64,000 nucleotides of DNA from Prevotella sp. (GTDB taxonomy: Bacteria > Bacteroidota > Bacteroidia > Bacteroidales > Bacteroidaceae): NCBI GenBank assembly GCA_017554105.1, contig JAFZIY010000023.1, positions 1 to 64,000 of the forward strand, read 5' to 3'. The notes below the pieces were generated by a model, which did not search any database, was not told the DNA's origin, and saw only the letters and a list, made by a program, of their open reading frames with translations. This document shows, in pieces, positions 8,111 to 17,257 of this stretch. Numbering within the stretch: position 1 is the first letter of the stretch; the number at the start of each line of letters is the position of its first letter. A program made the position numbers and the translations under genes.

Positions 8111-9670
8111 CTATTTAGTCACCCTCTCAAGCCACTTGACCATTCCGAACATCACACCCATCGATATGACGCAAACGATAAGGAATACTGCCCAGCAAAT
8201 CCAGATAGGCCACTTGTTATACATAAGAGGACCAATCCAGAGAAGCAGGTTTCCTACTGCTGTGGCGCCTAACCATAAGCCCTGACAAAGACCTTGCAGA
8301 TGCTTGGGCGCAACCTTCGACACGAACGACAATCCGAGTGGAGAAATGAACAACTCGGCAACCGTCATAAAGAAATAATAAACGATGAGAACCCAGGGAG
8401 CAGCCTTCATGCCATCCTTGACACCCTCGCTCAGTATGCGGAAGTCCTCTGCTGAAGGATAACCCTTCATACCAGAATAGATGGAAATGAACAAATAGGC
8501 TATACCTGCGATACCCATACCATAGGCAATCTTCTTCGGGGTTGATATCTCCTTGCCCTTACGTGTAAGCGTTCCGAATAGCCACATGATTATCGGCGTA
8601 AGCACAATCACGAAGAACGGATTAACCGCCTGCCAAATCTCTGGTGCCAAAGTGTCGGTATGAACGAAGTCACGAGCAAAGAGTGACATCGAGGTACCAT
8701 TCTGATGGAATGAGAACCAGAAGAACACAGCAATGCCCAACACGGCAAAGAGGGCGAACATACGCTGCTTAATCTCCTTCGCCATAGCCACCTTCTCTTC
8801 TTCTGTATAGTCAACCGAAGCAACAGCCTTCTTCTTTCCTGGTGTCGGGAACATCTTCTTGGAGGCAACGAAGATAAGGAGTGATATAAGCATCGCTACG
8901 ACCGAAGCGATGAATGAATAGTGGATACCTGTGTTGAACACATCCAGATATTGTGTGCAGAATGCGCTTAAGTCTGATGTCGCTCCGCCTACCTTCACTA
9001 CAAGTTCATTCAGGTTTGCCATCGCATCTGCCGACATGGCAGCACCTTCATTAAGATACTGATGACACAAAGCGGGAAGACCTGCATCATAAGTAAGGTT
9101 GTTCACACCCAACCACCACTGGCGCAGATATGGAGCAATGAAAGGAGCAAGCAAGCCTCCGATATTAATGAAGACATAGAAAATCTGGAAACCGGAGTCA
9201 CGCTGACCTTTTGCGATGCGCAAAGCCTCCTCACCCTTCTTTGCTGCCTCTGCCTCGAAGTTGTCGTACATCTGACCTACTATAGCCTGAAGGTTTCCCT
9301 TGAACAGACCATTACCAAATGCGATGAGGAAGAGTGCCACGCAAGTGAGCGGCAACAGCCACGAGATGTTTCCAGAAGTGGCCAGAATGGGGATGGCAAG
9401 AATGACATAGCCCAATGCCATTATAATCAGACCTGTCATTATAGTACCTTTATAGTTCTGTGTGCGGTCGGCTATGATACCACCAACCAGACTCAGAATA
9501 TAAATACCCGCATAGAAGAATGAATAGATAAGACCTCCGCTTTCATCAGAAAGACCGAATTTAGAGCAAAGGAAGAGTACGAGAACGGCATTCATTATGT
9601 AGTAGCCGAAACGCTCTCCCATGTTACTTAATGCTGCCTGTAGCAGCCCTTTAGGATGGTTTTTGAACAT
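8111..9670 (-). CDS. POT/PTR2 family peptide MFS transporter
   Basis: A 519-residue proton-dependent oligopeptide transporter with the family's N-terminal signature NMGERFGYYIMNAVL and about 14 hydrophobic segments. It includes a long soluble insert near residues 150-250. POT proteins import di- and tripeptides with protons across the inner membrane. The classical E-x-x-E-R motif on TM1 reads N-x-x-E-R here (residues 16-20), so one of the two glutamates tied to proton coupling is absent. The gene starts 19 bases after the beta-barrel protein gene and shares its transcript, closing a three-gene minus-strand unit. Confidence 0.88.
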   Translation of the reverse strand: MFKNHPKGLLQAALSNMGERFGYYIMNAVLVLFLCSKFGLSDESGGLIYSFFYAGIYILSLVGGIIADRTQNYKGTIMTGLIIMALGYVILAIPILATSGNISWLLPLTCVALFLIAFGNGLFKGNLQAIVGQMYDNFEAEAAKKGEEALRIAKGQRDSGFQIFYVFINIGGLLAPFIAPYLRQWWLGVNNLTYDAGLPALCHQYLNEGAAMSADAMANLNELVVKVGGATSDLSAFCTQYLDVFNTGIHYSFIASVVAMLISLLIFVASKKMFPTPGKKKAVASVDYTEEEKVAMAKEIKQRMFALFAVLGIAVFFWFSFHQNGTSMSLFARDFVHTDTLAPEIWQAVNPFFVIVLTPIIMWLFGTLTRKGKEISTPKKIAYGMGIAGIAYLFISIYSGMKGYPSAEDFRILSEGVKDGMKAAPWVLIVYYFFMTVAELFISPLGLSFVSKVAPKHLQGLCQGLWLGATAVGNLLLWIGPLMYNKWPIWICWAVFLIVCVISMGVMFGMVKWLERVTK

Positions 9671-9689
9671 AGTACTATTATTTTGTTTA

Positions 9690-10436
9690 TTAGTTACGCT
9701 TGGTTTTTATTATATCAAAGAGATATGTGAACTTCAATACTATATTGCCGAAGTTACTTCTTCCAAAGTAATCGCGCTTTGAGTCGCCGTAGATATTACC
9801 AAGACCATAGTAATAGCGTGCCTCAAGCATCATACGACCATACTTGGAACTGCTGTATTCCATACCTATGCCTGCAGCAATACCATAGTCGAACTTGTTC
9901 TGAACAGCCATTGTGTCCTGGGCAACGGTGTTGTTAACCCTGCTTTCAACATTACGCTGCTCGACATTGAAATTCGTCTTCGTGCTCTCGCTTATGCAAT
10001 AGCCAATTTGTGGTCCGGCCTGAAAGAAGAACTGAAGACCGTTCACTTCCCTTCCCCATCCCAGATGGGCAAAAACGGGAATCTGAATATAGTTGATGGT
10101 ACGCTCATACTCTTCCCTCAGTCCCGTGACGGAATTGATTACAGGAGCATCATAAGAGTCGAGAATGTTCTCTTTCCAGCCGATGCTAGCATAGTTAACC
10201 TCTGCCTGAATGGCACAAATAGACTTGAAGTACTTCTCGCAGACATATTTAAAAGTCAATCCTCCGGTAACACCACCATGCATAGACTGTCCCACCTTCG
10301 GCTGGAACGACACATTGCTAAACACATATCCTGCATTAACACCCAGACTGAGGTCATTGCGATGTTCACCCACCTGAGCACGCATGGCCATACTTAACGT
10401 AAGGCATAGAGTGATGAAAAGGATTCTCTTTGGCAT
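9690..10436 (-). CDS. outer membrane beta-barrel protein (PorT-like porin family)
   Basis: A 248-residue protein with signal peptide MPKRILFITLCLTLSMAMRAQ, followed by alternating amphipathic strands (LSLGVNAGYVFSNVSF, FYYGLGNIYG and so on) and an aromatic-ended final strand (VLKFTYLFDI). This layout fits the outer-membrane beta-barrel family often named PorT/OMP_b-brl_2 in Bacteroidota. ATG 10436 lies six bases after the LysM gene stop, so the two are translationally close; a TTG one codon upstream is less likely. The role is unknown. Pairing with a LysM protein suggests work at the outer membrane/peptidoglycan interface. Confidence 0.75.
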   Translation of the reverse strand: MPKRILFITLCLTLSMAMRAQVGEHRNDLSLGVNAGYVFSNVSFQPKVGQSMHGGVTGGLTFKYVCEKYFKSICAIQAEVNYASIGWKENILDSYDAPVINSVTGLREEYERTINYIQIPVFAHLGWGREVNGLQFFFQAGPQIGYCISESTKTNFNVEQRNVESRVNNTVAQDTMAVQNKFDYGIAAGIGMEYSSSKYGRMMLEARYYYGLGNIYGDSKRDYFGRSNFGNIVLKFTYLFDIIKTKRN

Positions 10437-10442
10437 CAAGAA

Positions 10443-11795
10443 TTAGAAATTTATTGTTGAGATGGAATGATCCTTATTGTAATGCACAAAAAGGAAACTG
10501 GTATTCTGATAGCCTCCGCGGTCCATTTTCTTAAAGTGGAGTCGTGTTTGCAATGCTGTCTTGTCAGCCTCGGCTCCTACGAACTTGGTACCTTCCTTAT
10601 GAAGTCCTCTAAGGAAATAGGTGCCATGATCGTAACCTGTAATTGCAAAGCGTGGCAGATAGTCTTGCATTTCGGTACGGAACCATTGTCTATATGACCT
10701 CTCCAGGGATGAAGTTTCCTGAGACAATGAGTTGTAATAGAAATGTGACGGGATGTATGTGTCGAACATGCAATACTTCTCGACATTGTATTTCGCATAC
10801 ATTAGCCATTCTGTGTATCCGAATAACGACAACTGCAACTGCGGATTAACGGCACGCAAAGAATCGAGTCGGGAAATAACACGATTCAATGAGGGCGACT
10901 TCTCTGAGTTCAGTATCACGACATTCTGCTTGTTAGCAAGGAACGAACGCGAGAAGTTCTGCCATTCAGAATTGACGTTGGTAATGCTATATGCAATGTT
11001 ACGGGCCTCAAGTTCCTTTCGCAACTGAGTGGTGAAATTGCCCTTCGTGCTTTTTGCATCGTTACAATCAATGAAGACAGGATGAGCGTCACCAAAGCGC
11101 TTTACGAACTGCTCCACCACCTCCGTGTTAAAGAATGACGGATTCTGATAAACCTGGAACACGTTGGGATTATTAAATACCGCATCGCTCTCAATAGAGA
11201 AAGGTATTACTATCTTTATTCCATAGTTGGTGGCGAAGTCAGCCAAGGCTTTTACTTGCTTGGTATATAACGGTCCGATGATAATATCACACTTGTCTGC
11301 ACCCTTGTCAAGCAATGTCATGCGTATGTCGGCATTGATATCAACATTCCAGGCATACACATCAACAGATATTCCTTCGCGTTTAACCTGGTTGCACGCC
11401 AGCAACAAACCACGATAATACTCCACCATGCGCTTGCCGTCGCCATCGACATTATGTAACGGAAGCATCACGCCAACGCGAATAGAGCGCTTACGAATGT
11501 CTGTCTTCTCATCACCTCTGGCCACAACCTTATCGGCAGCGGCTATCGCCTCGGCCTCTGAAGCATAAGGTATAAAGATGAAGTCACCCTTCTTGAGCTT
11601 ATAACCAGGCTGTTTCATATCAGGATTGGCTGCCCGCAACTGCTCCTCGGTAATGCCGTATTCACGCGAGATACCATAAATGGTCTCACCTTTCTCCACC
11701 TTATGCATTTCCCTCCATTTGGTCATCTGGGCATTAGCAGCAGAACAAACAAAGATGAATGCCAATAGCAACGAATATCTAAAAAAATGTCTCAT
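10443..11795 (-). CDS. LysM domain fused to a type 1 periplasmic-binding fold
   Basis: A 450-residue secreted protein. A signal peptide (about 1-22, ending AANAQ) is followed by one LysM domain (about 30-76, HKVEKGETIYGISREYGIT ... YKLKKGDFIFIP), which in this family binds N-acetylglucosamine polymers such as peptidoglycan. Residues about 105-440 form a two-lobed type 1 periplasmic-binding protein (LivJ/ABC-sugar receptor) fold with RVGVMLPLHN at its start and DIIIGPLYTKQVKAL in lobe one. No ABC transporter is nearby. The gene leads a minus-strand operon with a beta-barrel protein and a peptide carrier, and it is divergent from a T9SS-substrate gene. The ligand is unknown. Confidence 0.82.
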   Translation of the reverse strand: MRHFFRYSLLLAFIFVCSAANAQMTKWREMHKVEKGETIYGISREYGITEEQLRAANPDMKQPGYKLKKGDFIFIPYASEAEAIAAADKVVARGDEKTDIRKRSIRVGVMLPLHNVDGDGKRMVEYYRGLLLACNQVKREGISVDVYAWNVDINADIRMTLLDKGADKCDIIIGPLYTKQVKALADFATNYGIKIVIPFSIESDAVFNNPNVFQVYQNPSFFNTEVVEQFVKRFGDAHPVFIDCNDAKSTKGNFTTQLRKELEARNIAYSITNVNSEWQNFSRSFLANKQNVVILNSEKSPSLNRVISRLDSLRAVNPQLQLSLFGYTEWLMYAKYNVEKYCMFDTYIPSHFYYNSLSQETSSLERSYRQWFRTEMQDYLPRFAITGYDHGTYFLRGLHKEGTKFVGAEADKTALQTRLHFKKMDRGGYQNTSFLFVHYNKDHSISTINF

Positions 11796-11832
11796 AATCT
11801 GTTTAATCTTATTTACGTCCCTAAATTTTTTG

Positions 11833-11882
11833 CAAAAATAAGCAATAAAGTTGACTTAACCGCTGTTTTTTTTGTAATTTTG
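11833..11882. promoter_or_regulatory. divergent promoters for LysM and T9SS-tail genes
   Basis: On the + strand, TTG at 11851 and TAATTTTG at 11875-11882 (21-base gap) form a Bacteroidota promoter starting transcription near 11886. On the - strand, TATTTTTG (11840 to 11833) is a -7 box serving the LysM gene. The two promoters occupy the same 50 bases, so binding at one may affect the other. Confidence 0.6.
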
Positions 11883-11903
11883 CATCAATTAAAAGAAAAG
11901 GAA

Positions 11904-12599
11904 ATGAAAAATTGTCGATTTATAGCCATTTTAGGTATTCTATTGTCGTTTAACTGTTCTGCTTTCTCGCAAGATATCCCGTCAATAGACCCGGTTGCAG
12001 AATATGAAAGTGGCGAAGTAACGGAAGACATCGAAGTCTCTGGCGATGCACCTTTGGTGGCTCATTTCCGAGCCAATCCTCAGAATCAGGGCGCTTATAC
12101 TTCCCATTATGAATGGCGTTTCACTCGCGAAGGCGAGAAAGAGCCTTATATTATAAGATATGAGGAAGACACCGACTACACCTTTACCGAAGCAGGAACT
12201 CATTTGGTGGAGTGTTATGCCATATTTACTAATGGAAATGCCAGGGAAGAATATACCGAGGAATACTGGGCATCGAGAAAACCATTCAAGATAACAATAA
12301 GCGAAAGTTCACTTGTAATGCCTAACGCATTCTCGCCAAACGGGGACAAGAATAATGACACATATAAGGTAAAGAGCTACAAGAGTATCGTAGAGTTTCA
12401 TGCTGCTATCTACAACCGCTGGGGGCAGAAGATTTACGAATGGGACAACCCTGACGGTGAATGGGATGGTACCTTTAATGGCCGTGATGTCAAGGAGGGT
12501 GTTTACTTTGTTGTAGTAAAGGCAAAGGGCTCTGATGGAAGGATATACAACATACGTCGCGATGTCAATCTTCTTCGTCATAAAGGCAACCGAAATTAA
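11904..12599 (+). CDS. secreted protein with T9SS type B (gliding-motility-associated, CHU_C) C-terminal domain
   Basis: A 231-residue protein. ATG 11904 gives the signal peptide [22 protein letters not shown]; the longer frame runs back over the opposite gene's start and is rejected. Residues about 40-125 form a PKD-like beta domain ([25 protein letters not shown] pattern, split by the acidic stretch [14 protein letters not shown]). Residues about 145-231 are the type B sorting tail: [27 protein letters not shown] and WDGTFNG. This tail marks cargo for export through the type IX secretion system to the cell surface. At 231 residues the product is almost only tail and one beta domain. The ligand is unknown. 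Confidence 0.85.
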   Translation: MKNCRFIAILGILLSFNCSAFSQDIPSIDPVAEYESGEVTEDIEVSGDAPLVAHFRANPQNQGAYTSHYEWRFTREGEKEPYIIRYEEDTDYTFTEAGTHLVECYAIFTNGNAREEYTEEYWASRKPFKITISESSLVMPNAFSPNGDKNNDTYKVKSYKSIVEFHAAIYNRWGQKIYEWDNPDGEWDGTFNGRDVKEGVYFVVVKAKGSDGRIYNIRRDVNLLRHKGNRN

Positions 12600-12658
12600 A
12601 AGGTAAACTCCATTGGTTTAATCTCCTTTCATAACACACTACCACTCCATTAGTTTTT

Positions 12659-15499
12659 ATGAATAACGAATCAGAAAAAATATGCGTTTGGGGAGCCCGC
12701 GTACATAATCTGAAGAACATCAATGTGGAAATTCCACGTGACAGCCTCACCGTGATTACAGGACTTAGCGGTTCTGGCAAGTCATCATTGGCCTTCGACA
12801 CTATATTTGCCGAGGGACAACGGAGATACATTGAGACGTTCTCTGCATACGCACGCAACTTCCTGGGAGGAATGGAGCGGCCTGACGTTGACAAGATAAC
12901 AGGACTAAGCCCGGTAATCAGCATAGAGCAGAAAACAACCAATAAGAACCCCCGTTCAACAGTTGGCACCACTACCGAGATATATGACTTCCTTCGCTTG
13001 CTATTCGCCCGCGCCGGAACTGCATATAGCTATATGACCGGCGAGAAGATGGTGAGATATACGGAAGAGCGTGTGCTCGACATGATAAACACCGACTATT
13101 CCGGTCACCGAATCTATATACTTGCACCATTGGTCAAAAATCGTAAGGGTCACTATCGCGAGCTTTTCGAGTCAATGCGTAAAAAGGGATATTTGTATAT
13201 GCGCATTGACGGAGAGATTGTTGAGATTTCTCGTGGAATGAAGGTTGACCGTTACAAGAATCACAACATAGAAGTTGTCATTGACAAAATGGCAGTCAAG
13301 GAGTCTCAGAAGGACACTACCGATGAACGCTTGAAGAAAAGCGTTGCGGCTGCCATGAAGCAGGGAGACGGGTTGATTATGATAATGGACCTTGAAAGTA
13401 ACGAGGCCAAGTATTTCAGCCGACGCCTTATGTGCCCCACATCAGGCATCAGCTATGGAGACCCAGCTCCAAACAAGTTCTCGTTCAACTCTCCTGAAGG
13501 TGCCTGCCCAACATGCAAGGGATTAGGTGTCATTAATCAAATAGACATCAAGAAAGTCATACCTGACGAGCATCTTTCAATCTATGAAGGTGCCATCGCT
13601 CCACTCGGAAAATATAAAAACCAAATGATTTTCTGGCAGATTGAGTCAATACTGAAGAATTATGACTGCAATCTAAAGTCGCCTGTGGCTGACATCCCAC
13701 AAGACGCTATGAACGAAGTTCTATACGGCACATTGGAACGCGTGAAGATAGACAAAGAACTGGTTCATACATCTAGCGACTATTTTGTCGAATACAATGG
13801 CGTCATAAAGTACTTGCGCAATGTTATTGACAACGATGATAGTGCCAGCGGACAGAAGTGGGCTGATCAGTTCCTGGCTACATGTGAATGTCCCGAATGT
13901 CATGGGCAACGCCTGAATCGTGAAAGCCTATCGTACAAGATATGGGACAAGAATATCAGTGAGGTGGCAAAAATGGATATCGGAGAGCTAAAGGAATGGC
14001 TCAACGAGGCTCAACAACATCTTGACAGCCAACAGAAAGTTATAGCCGAAGAGATAATCAAGGAGATACAAACTAGACTGAGTTTCATGCTTGAAGTAGG
14101 CCTTGACTATCTTTCCCTTGATCGTCAGTCGGCCTCTTTGTCTGGCGGCGAGAGTCAGCGCATACGCTTGGCAACACAAATAGGCTCGCAACTGGTGAAC
14201 GTTTTGTATATATTGGATGAACCAAGCATAGGACTTCACCAGCGCGACAACGAACGTCTGATCGGTTCACTCAAGGAACTACGTGACCTGAACAATACCG
14301 TCATAGTCGTAGAACATGACCGTGACATGATGCTTGCCGCCGACTATATCATTGATATCGGACCCAAAGCAGGAAGAAAAGGCGGAGAGGTCGTGTTTCA
14401 GGGTACACCCAAACGCATGTTGAGCGAACAATCCACTCTTACCTCCCAATATCTCATGGGAGAAAGAGAAATCGAGGTGCCCGAGAAACGACGTGAGGGA
14501 AACGGAAAGATGCTTAGGATTGTTGGTGCAAAGGGTAATAATCTGAAAGACGTATGCGTAGAGTTTCCATTAGGAAAACTGATAGTTGTTACTGGTGTGT
14601 CTGGCTCAGGCAAGTCGACCCTTATCAACGAGACATTACAACCAATACTTAGCAAGCATCTGTATCGTTCGCTGAAAATGCCTCTCCCTTATGAAAGCAT
14701 TGAAGGACTTGAGTATATCGACAAAGTGGTAAGTGTTGACCAGACCCCACTTGGGCGAACTCCGCGAAGCAATCCTGCCACATATACGGGTGTCTTCTCA
14801 GACATACGCTCCTTGTTTGTCCATCTGCCCGAGGCTCAGATACGCGGTTATAAGCCAGGACGTTTCTCATTCAATGTGAAGGGAGGACGATGCGAGGCTT
14901 GTGGCGGAAATGGCTATAAGAGTATAGAGATGAACTTCTTGCCTGACGTTATGGTGCCTTGCGAAGTGTGTCACGGAAAGCGATACAACCGAGAGACACT
15001 TGAGGTGAGATACAAGGGAAAATCGATAGCTGACGTCCTGGACATGACTATCAATCAGGCAGTGGAGTTCTTCGAGAACGTTCCAGACATTCTTCGCAAG
15101 ATAAAGACTATACAGGATGTCGGACTTGGATACATAAAACTGGGACAGCCATCAACAACGCTAAGTGGCGGAGAGAGCCAGCGCGTGAAGCTTGCAACAG
15201 AACTGAGCAAGAAGGACACTGGAAGGACTTTGTATATTCTCGATGAGCCGACTACAGGACTACACTTTGAGGACATCAGAATACTGATGGATGTTCTGCA
15301 GAAGCTCGTCAACAAGGGAAATACTATAATAATTATAGAACACAACCTTGACGTAATTAAGCTTGCTGACCATATTATTGATATGGGACCTGAAGGAGGA
15401 AGGCTGGGCGGACAAGTGGTTGTTGTCGGGACTCCCGAGGAAGTCGCCAATAGTGGCAAAGGGTTTACTTCCCAGTTCCTTGCGAAGACATTCCAATGA
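12659..15499 (+). CDS. uvrA: excinuclease ABC subunit UvrA
   Basis: UvrA detects helix-distorting DNA lesions and loads UvrB in nucleotide excision repair. The 946-residue protein is full length. The first Walker A is GLSGSGKS (35-42). A zinc-binding module follows (CPTSG ... CPTCKGLG), with [10 protein letters not shown] further on. The signature [18 protein letters not shown] and Walker [12 protein letters not shown] complete the first ATPase. The second half repeats the pattern with GVSGSGKST, the zinc finger CEACGGNGY ... [22 protein letters not shown] and [13 protein letters not shown]. fmt follows after 25 bases. Confidence 0.98.
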   Translation: MNNESEKICVWGARVHNLKNINVEIPRDSLTVITGLSGSGKSSLAFDTIFAEGQRRYIETFSAYARNFLGGMERPDVDKITGLSPVISIEQKTTNKNPRSTVGTTTEIYDFLRLLFARAGTAYSYMTGEKMVRYTEERVLDMINTDYSGHRIYILAPLVKNRKGHYRELFESMRKKGYLYMRIDGEIVEISRGMKVDRYKNHNIEVVIDKMAVKESQKDTTDERLKKSVAAAMKQGDGLIMIMDLESNEAKYFSRRLMCPTSGISYGDPAPNKFSFNSPEGACPTCKGLGVINQIDIKKVIPDEHLSIYEGAIAPLGKYKNQMIFWQIESILKNYDCNLKSPVADIPQDAMNEVLYGTLERVKIDKELVHTSSDYFVEYNGVIKYLRNVIDNDDSASGQKWADQFLATCECPECHGQRLNRESLSYKIWDKNISEVAKMDIGELKEWLNEAQQHLDSQQKVIAEEIIKEIQTRLSFMLEVGLDYLSLDRQSASLSGGESQRIRLATQIGSQLVNVLYILDEPSIGLHQRDNERLIGSLKELRDLNNTVIVVEHDRDMMLAADYIIDIGPKAGRKGGEVVFQGTPKRMLSEQSTLTSQYLMGEREIEVPEKRREGNGKMLRIVGAKGNNLKDVCVEFPLGKLIVVTGVSGSGKSTLINETLQPILSKHLYRSLKMPLPYESIEGLEYIDKVVSVDQTPLGRTPRSNPATYTGVFSDIRSLFVHLPEAQIRGYKPGRFSFNVKGGRCEACGGNGYKSIEMNFLPDVMVPCEVCHGKRYNRETLEVRYKGKSIADVLDMTINQAVEFFENVPDILRKIKTIQDVGLGYIKLGQPSTTLSGGESQRVKLATELSKKDTGRTLYILDEPTTGLHFEDIRILMDVLQKLVNKGNTIIIIEHNLDVIKLADHIIDMGPEGGRLGGQVVVVGTPEEVANSGKGFTSQFLAKTFQ

Positions 15500-15524
15500 A
15501 CTTATAAACTCATAAACTAAAGAA

Positions 15525-16472
15525 ATGAAAAAAGAAGACTTAAGAATAATATTCATGGGTACTCCAGAGTTTGCCGTAGGTACATTGCAAGCACTGGTCG
15601 AGGGAGGATATAATGTTGTGTGCGCAGTAACACAACCTGACAAACCTGTTGGAAGGCATCAGGACACGCTACAACCTTCACAAGTGAAGGTCTACGCTGA
15701 GGAGCATGGGATTCCTGTCTTGCAACCGATAAAGATGAAAGACGAAGAATTCGTGAAGCAGTTGGAGTCCTACCAAGCAGATCTTCAGGTTGTTGTCGCA
15801 TTTAGGATGTTGCCTGAAGTAGTATGGGCAATGCCACGATTCGGTACGTTTAATGTTCACGCTGCCCTATTGCCTCAATACAGAGGGGCGGCTCCCATAA
15901 ACTGGGCAATAATCAACGGAGAGACACGAACAGGAGTGACAACATTCTTTCTTGACCATGATATTGATACCGGTCGCATAATCCTTCAGCACGAGATGGC
16001 TATTGGCGAAGAGGACAACGTGGAGATAGTGTATGATGGACTCATGAAGTTGGGGGCGGCGGCGGCCATTGAGACAATAGATAGAATAATAGAGAGAGAC
16101 GGTGAAGTGGAAAGTATCCCACAGGAACAACTTCTGACAAATGGAGAACAACTTCATGGCGCACCAAAGTTATTCAAGGAGAACTGCCAGATTAACTGGA
16201 ATGAAAGCAGTAAGAAGGTGCACGACTTCATACGCGGACTTTCACCCATTCCAGGAGCATGGACTAATTTCGGCGATGATGGTCAGACTATCAAGATATA
16301 TGACTCACGCACAACAGGACTGACGACCGACCTACCAGCAGGCTCATTCTTTAAGCATGATGGTCGATTAATGGTATCTGCTGGAGGTGAGATGCTTGAA
16401 CTGAAGTCTGTTCAACTGAGTGGTAAGAAACGAATGAGCGCCAAAGATTTCCTAAACGGCAGGAAACTTTAG
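15525..16472 (+). CDS. fmt: methionyl-tRNA formyltransferase
   Basis: Fmt transfers a formyl group from 10-formyl-tetrahydrofolate to initiator Met-tRNA. The 315-residue protein has the N-terminal formyltransferase fold (IIFMGTPEFAVGTLQAL), the catalytic segment FNVHAALLPQYRGAAPINWAI with the essential Asn and His, and DHDIDTGRI carrying the catalytic Asp. The C-terminal OB-like tRNA-binding domain (about 205-310, FIRGLSPIPGAWT) is also present. It follows uvrA by 25 bases and probably shares its transcript. The 22-bp repeat array begins about 20 bases after its stop and ends in a strong hairpin. Confidence 0.97.
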   Translation: MKKEDLRIIFMGTPEFAVGTLQALVEGGYNVVCAVTQPDKPVGRHQDTLQPSQVKVYAEEHGIPVLQPIKMKDEEFVKQLESYQADLQVVVAFRMLPEVVWAMPRFGTFNVHAALLPQYRGAAPINWAIINGETRTGVTTFFLDHDIDTGRIILQHEMAIGEEDNVEIVYDGLMKLGAAAAIETIDRIIERDGEVESIPQEQLLTNGEQLHGAPKLFKENCQINWNESSKKVHDFIRGLSPIPGAWTNFGDDGQTIKIYDSRTTGLTTDLPAGSFFKHDGRLMVSAGGEMLELKSVQLSGKKRMSAKDFLNGRKL

Positions 16473-16492
16473 TCACATACTATCATGTACAA

Positions 16493-16580
16493 TTGTCAAA
16501 GATGGTCTTTTACCTTGTAAAAAGGCATCTCTAACAACGCTAAAGATGCCCTTTGAGCACGTCAAAGGGCATCTTTTACT
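16493..16580. repeat. 22-bp periodic array 2 (four units)
   Basis: Four units place CTTT-like cores at about 16506, 16528, 16550 and 16572, an exact 22-base period. Units alternate between AAAGATGCCCTTTGA-like and AAAGGGCATCTTT-like forms. The array fills the gap between the convergent fmt and Crp/Fnr genes. Confidence 0.65.
16542..16577. terminator. bidirectional terminator built from two repeat units
   Basis: A perfect 15-bp stem (16542-16556 with 16562-16576, arm AAAGATGCCCTTTGA) with the loop GCACG is followed by T-rich sequence on + and preceded by A residues, so it can end transcripts from both sides. It is made from two neighbouring 22-bp array units in opposite orientation. Confidence 0.75.
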
Positions 16581-16608
16581 ATGAGATACATGATGTTTGA
16601 TAACTACG

Positions 16609-17205
16609 TCAATCAAGCAACGTACTGGAACGTACACGGCTTAAGGTCTCTGGAGTCATCTGTAAATAGCTTGCTATATACACGAGGGGAGCACGAAGGG
16701 TAACTTGCTGCTGTAGTTTGCACATCTTGCGATAACGGTCTTGAGCAGACTCAAACCTTACAAGGTCAGCATGCACCTGTGAGAGAATCAGACTTTCCTC
16801 GAGTATCTTTCTATACAGAATCTGGATGTTGACATTATGCAGAGCAACCTCTTCAAGCTTGACCTTGGGAAGTGCGTAGATAATGGTAGGCTCAAGAGCC
16901 TCAATCTGAAGTTTCGTAGGCTCTTCCCGGAAAAGACTCTCAATACACATTATGATATTTCCCTCAACGGCCATATGCTCCGTAACTCCTTTGCCGTTCT
17001 TGTAATAGAACTGCCTGACAAGACCTTTCTCTACATAGTAGATACACTTGCATATCTCTCCCTCCTTCAAAATCATCTCGCCCTTGGCAAACCTCATTGG
17101 CACAAGCACACTCTGAAGAATATCAAGTTCCTCATGAGTCATCGTACTATACTTGCGTGCTAGTTCCCTGGCTATGTCTCTTACGGTGTTTGACAAATCT
17201 TTCAT
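16609..17205 (-). CDS. Crp/Fnr family transcriptional regulator
   Basis: A 198-residue regulator. Start 17205 (MKDLSNTVRDIARELARKY) was preferred because the longer frame overlaps the lepA 3' end with unlikely sequence. Residues about 35-135 form a cyclic-nucleotide-binding-like beta roll (MRFAKGEMILKEGEICKCIYYVEKGLVRQFYY). The C-terminal helix-turn-helix is short and ends in YIASYLQMTPETLSRVRSS, the typical Crp/Fnr recognition helix. No Cys cluster for an Fe-S centre and no clear cAMP-binding arginine pattern can be seen, so the effector is unknown. It lies 52 bases downstream of lepA on the same strand. Confidence 0.85.
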   Translation of the reverse strand: MKDLSNTVRDIARELARKYSTMTHEELDILQSVLVPMRFAKGEMILKEGEICKCIYYVEKGLVRQFYYKNGKGVTEHMAVEGNIIMCIESLFREEPTKLQIEALEPTIIYALPKVKLEEVALHNVNIQILYRKILEESLILSQVHADLVRFESAQDRYRKMCKLQQQVTLRAPLVYIASYLQMTPETLSRVRSSTLLD

Positions 17206-17257
17206 CTCGTGTCGTCCTCCCTTTATTAGATTTTTAGTTGTTATTTTGTATGTGTTT

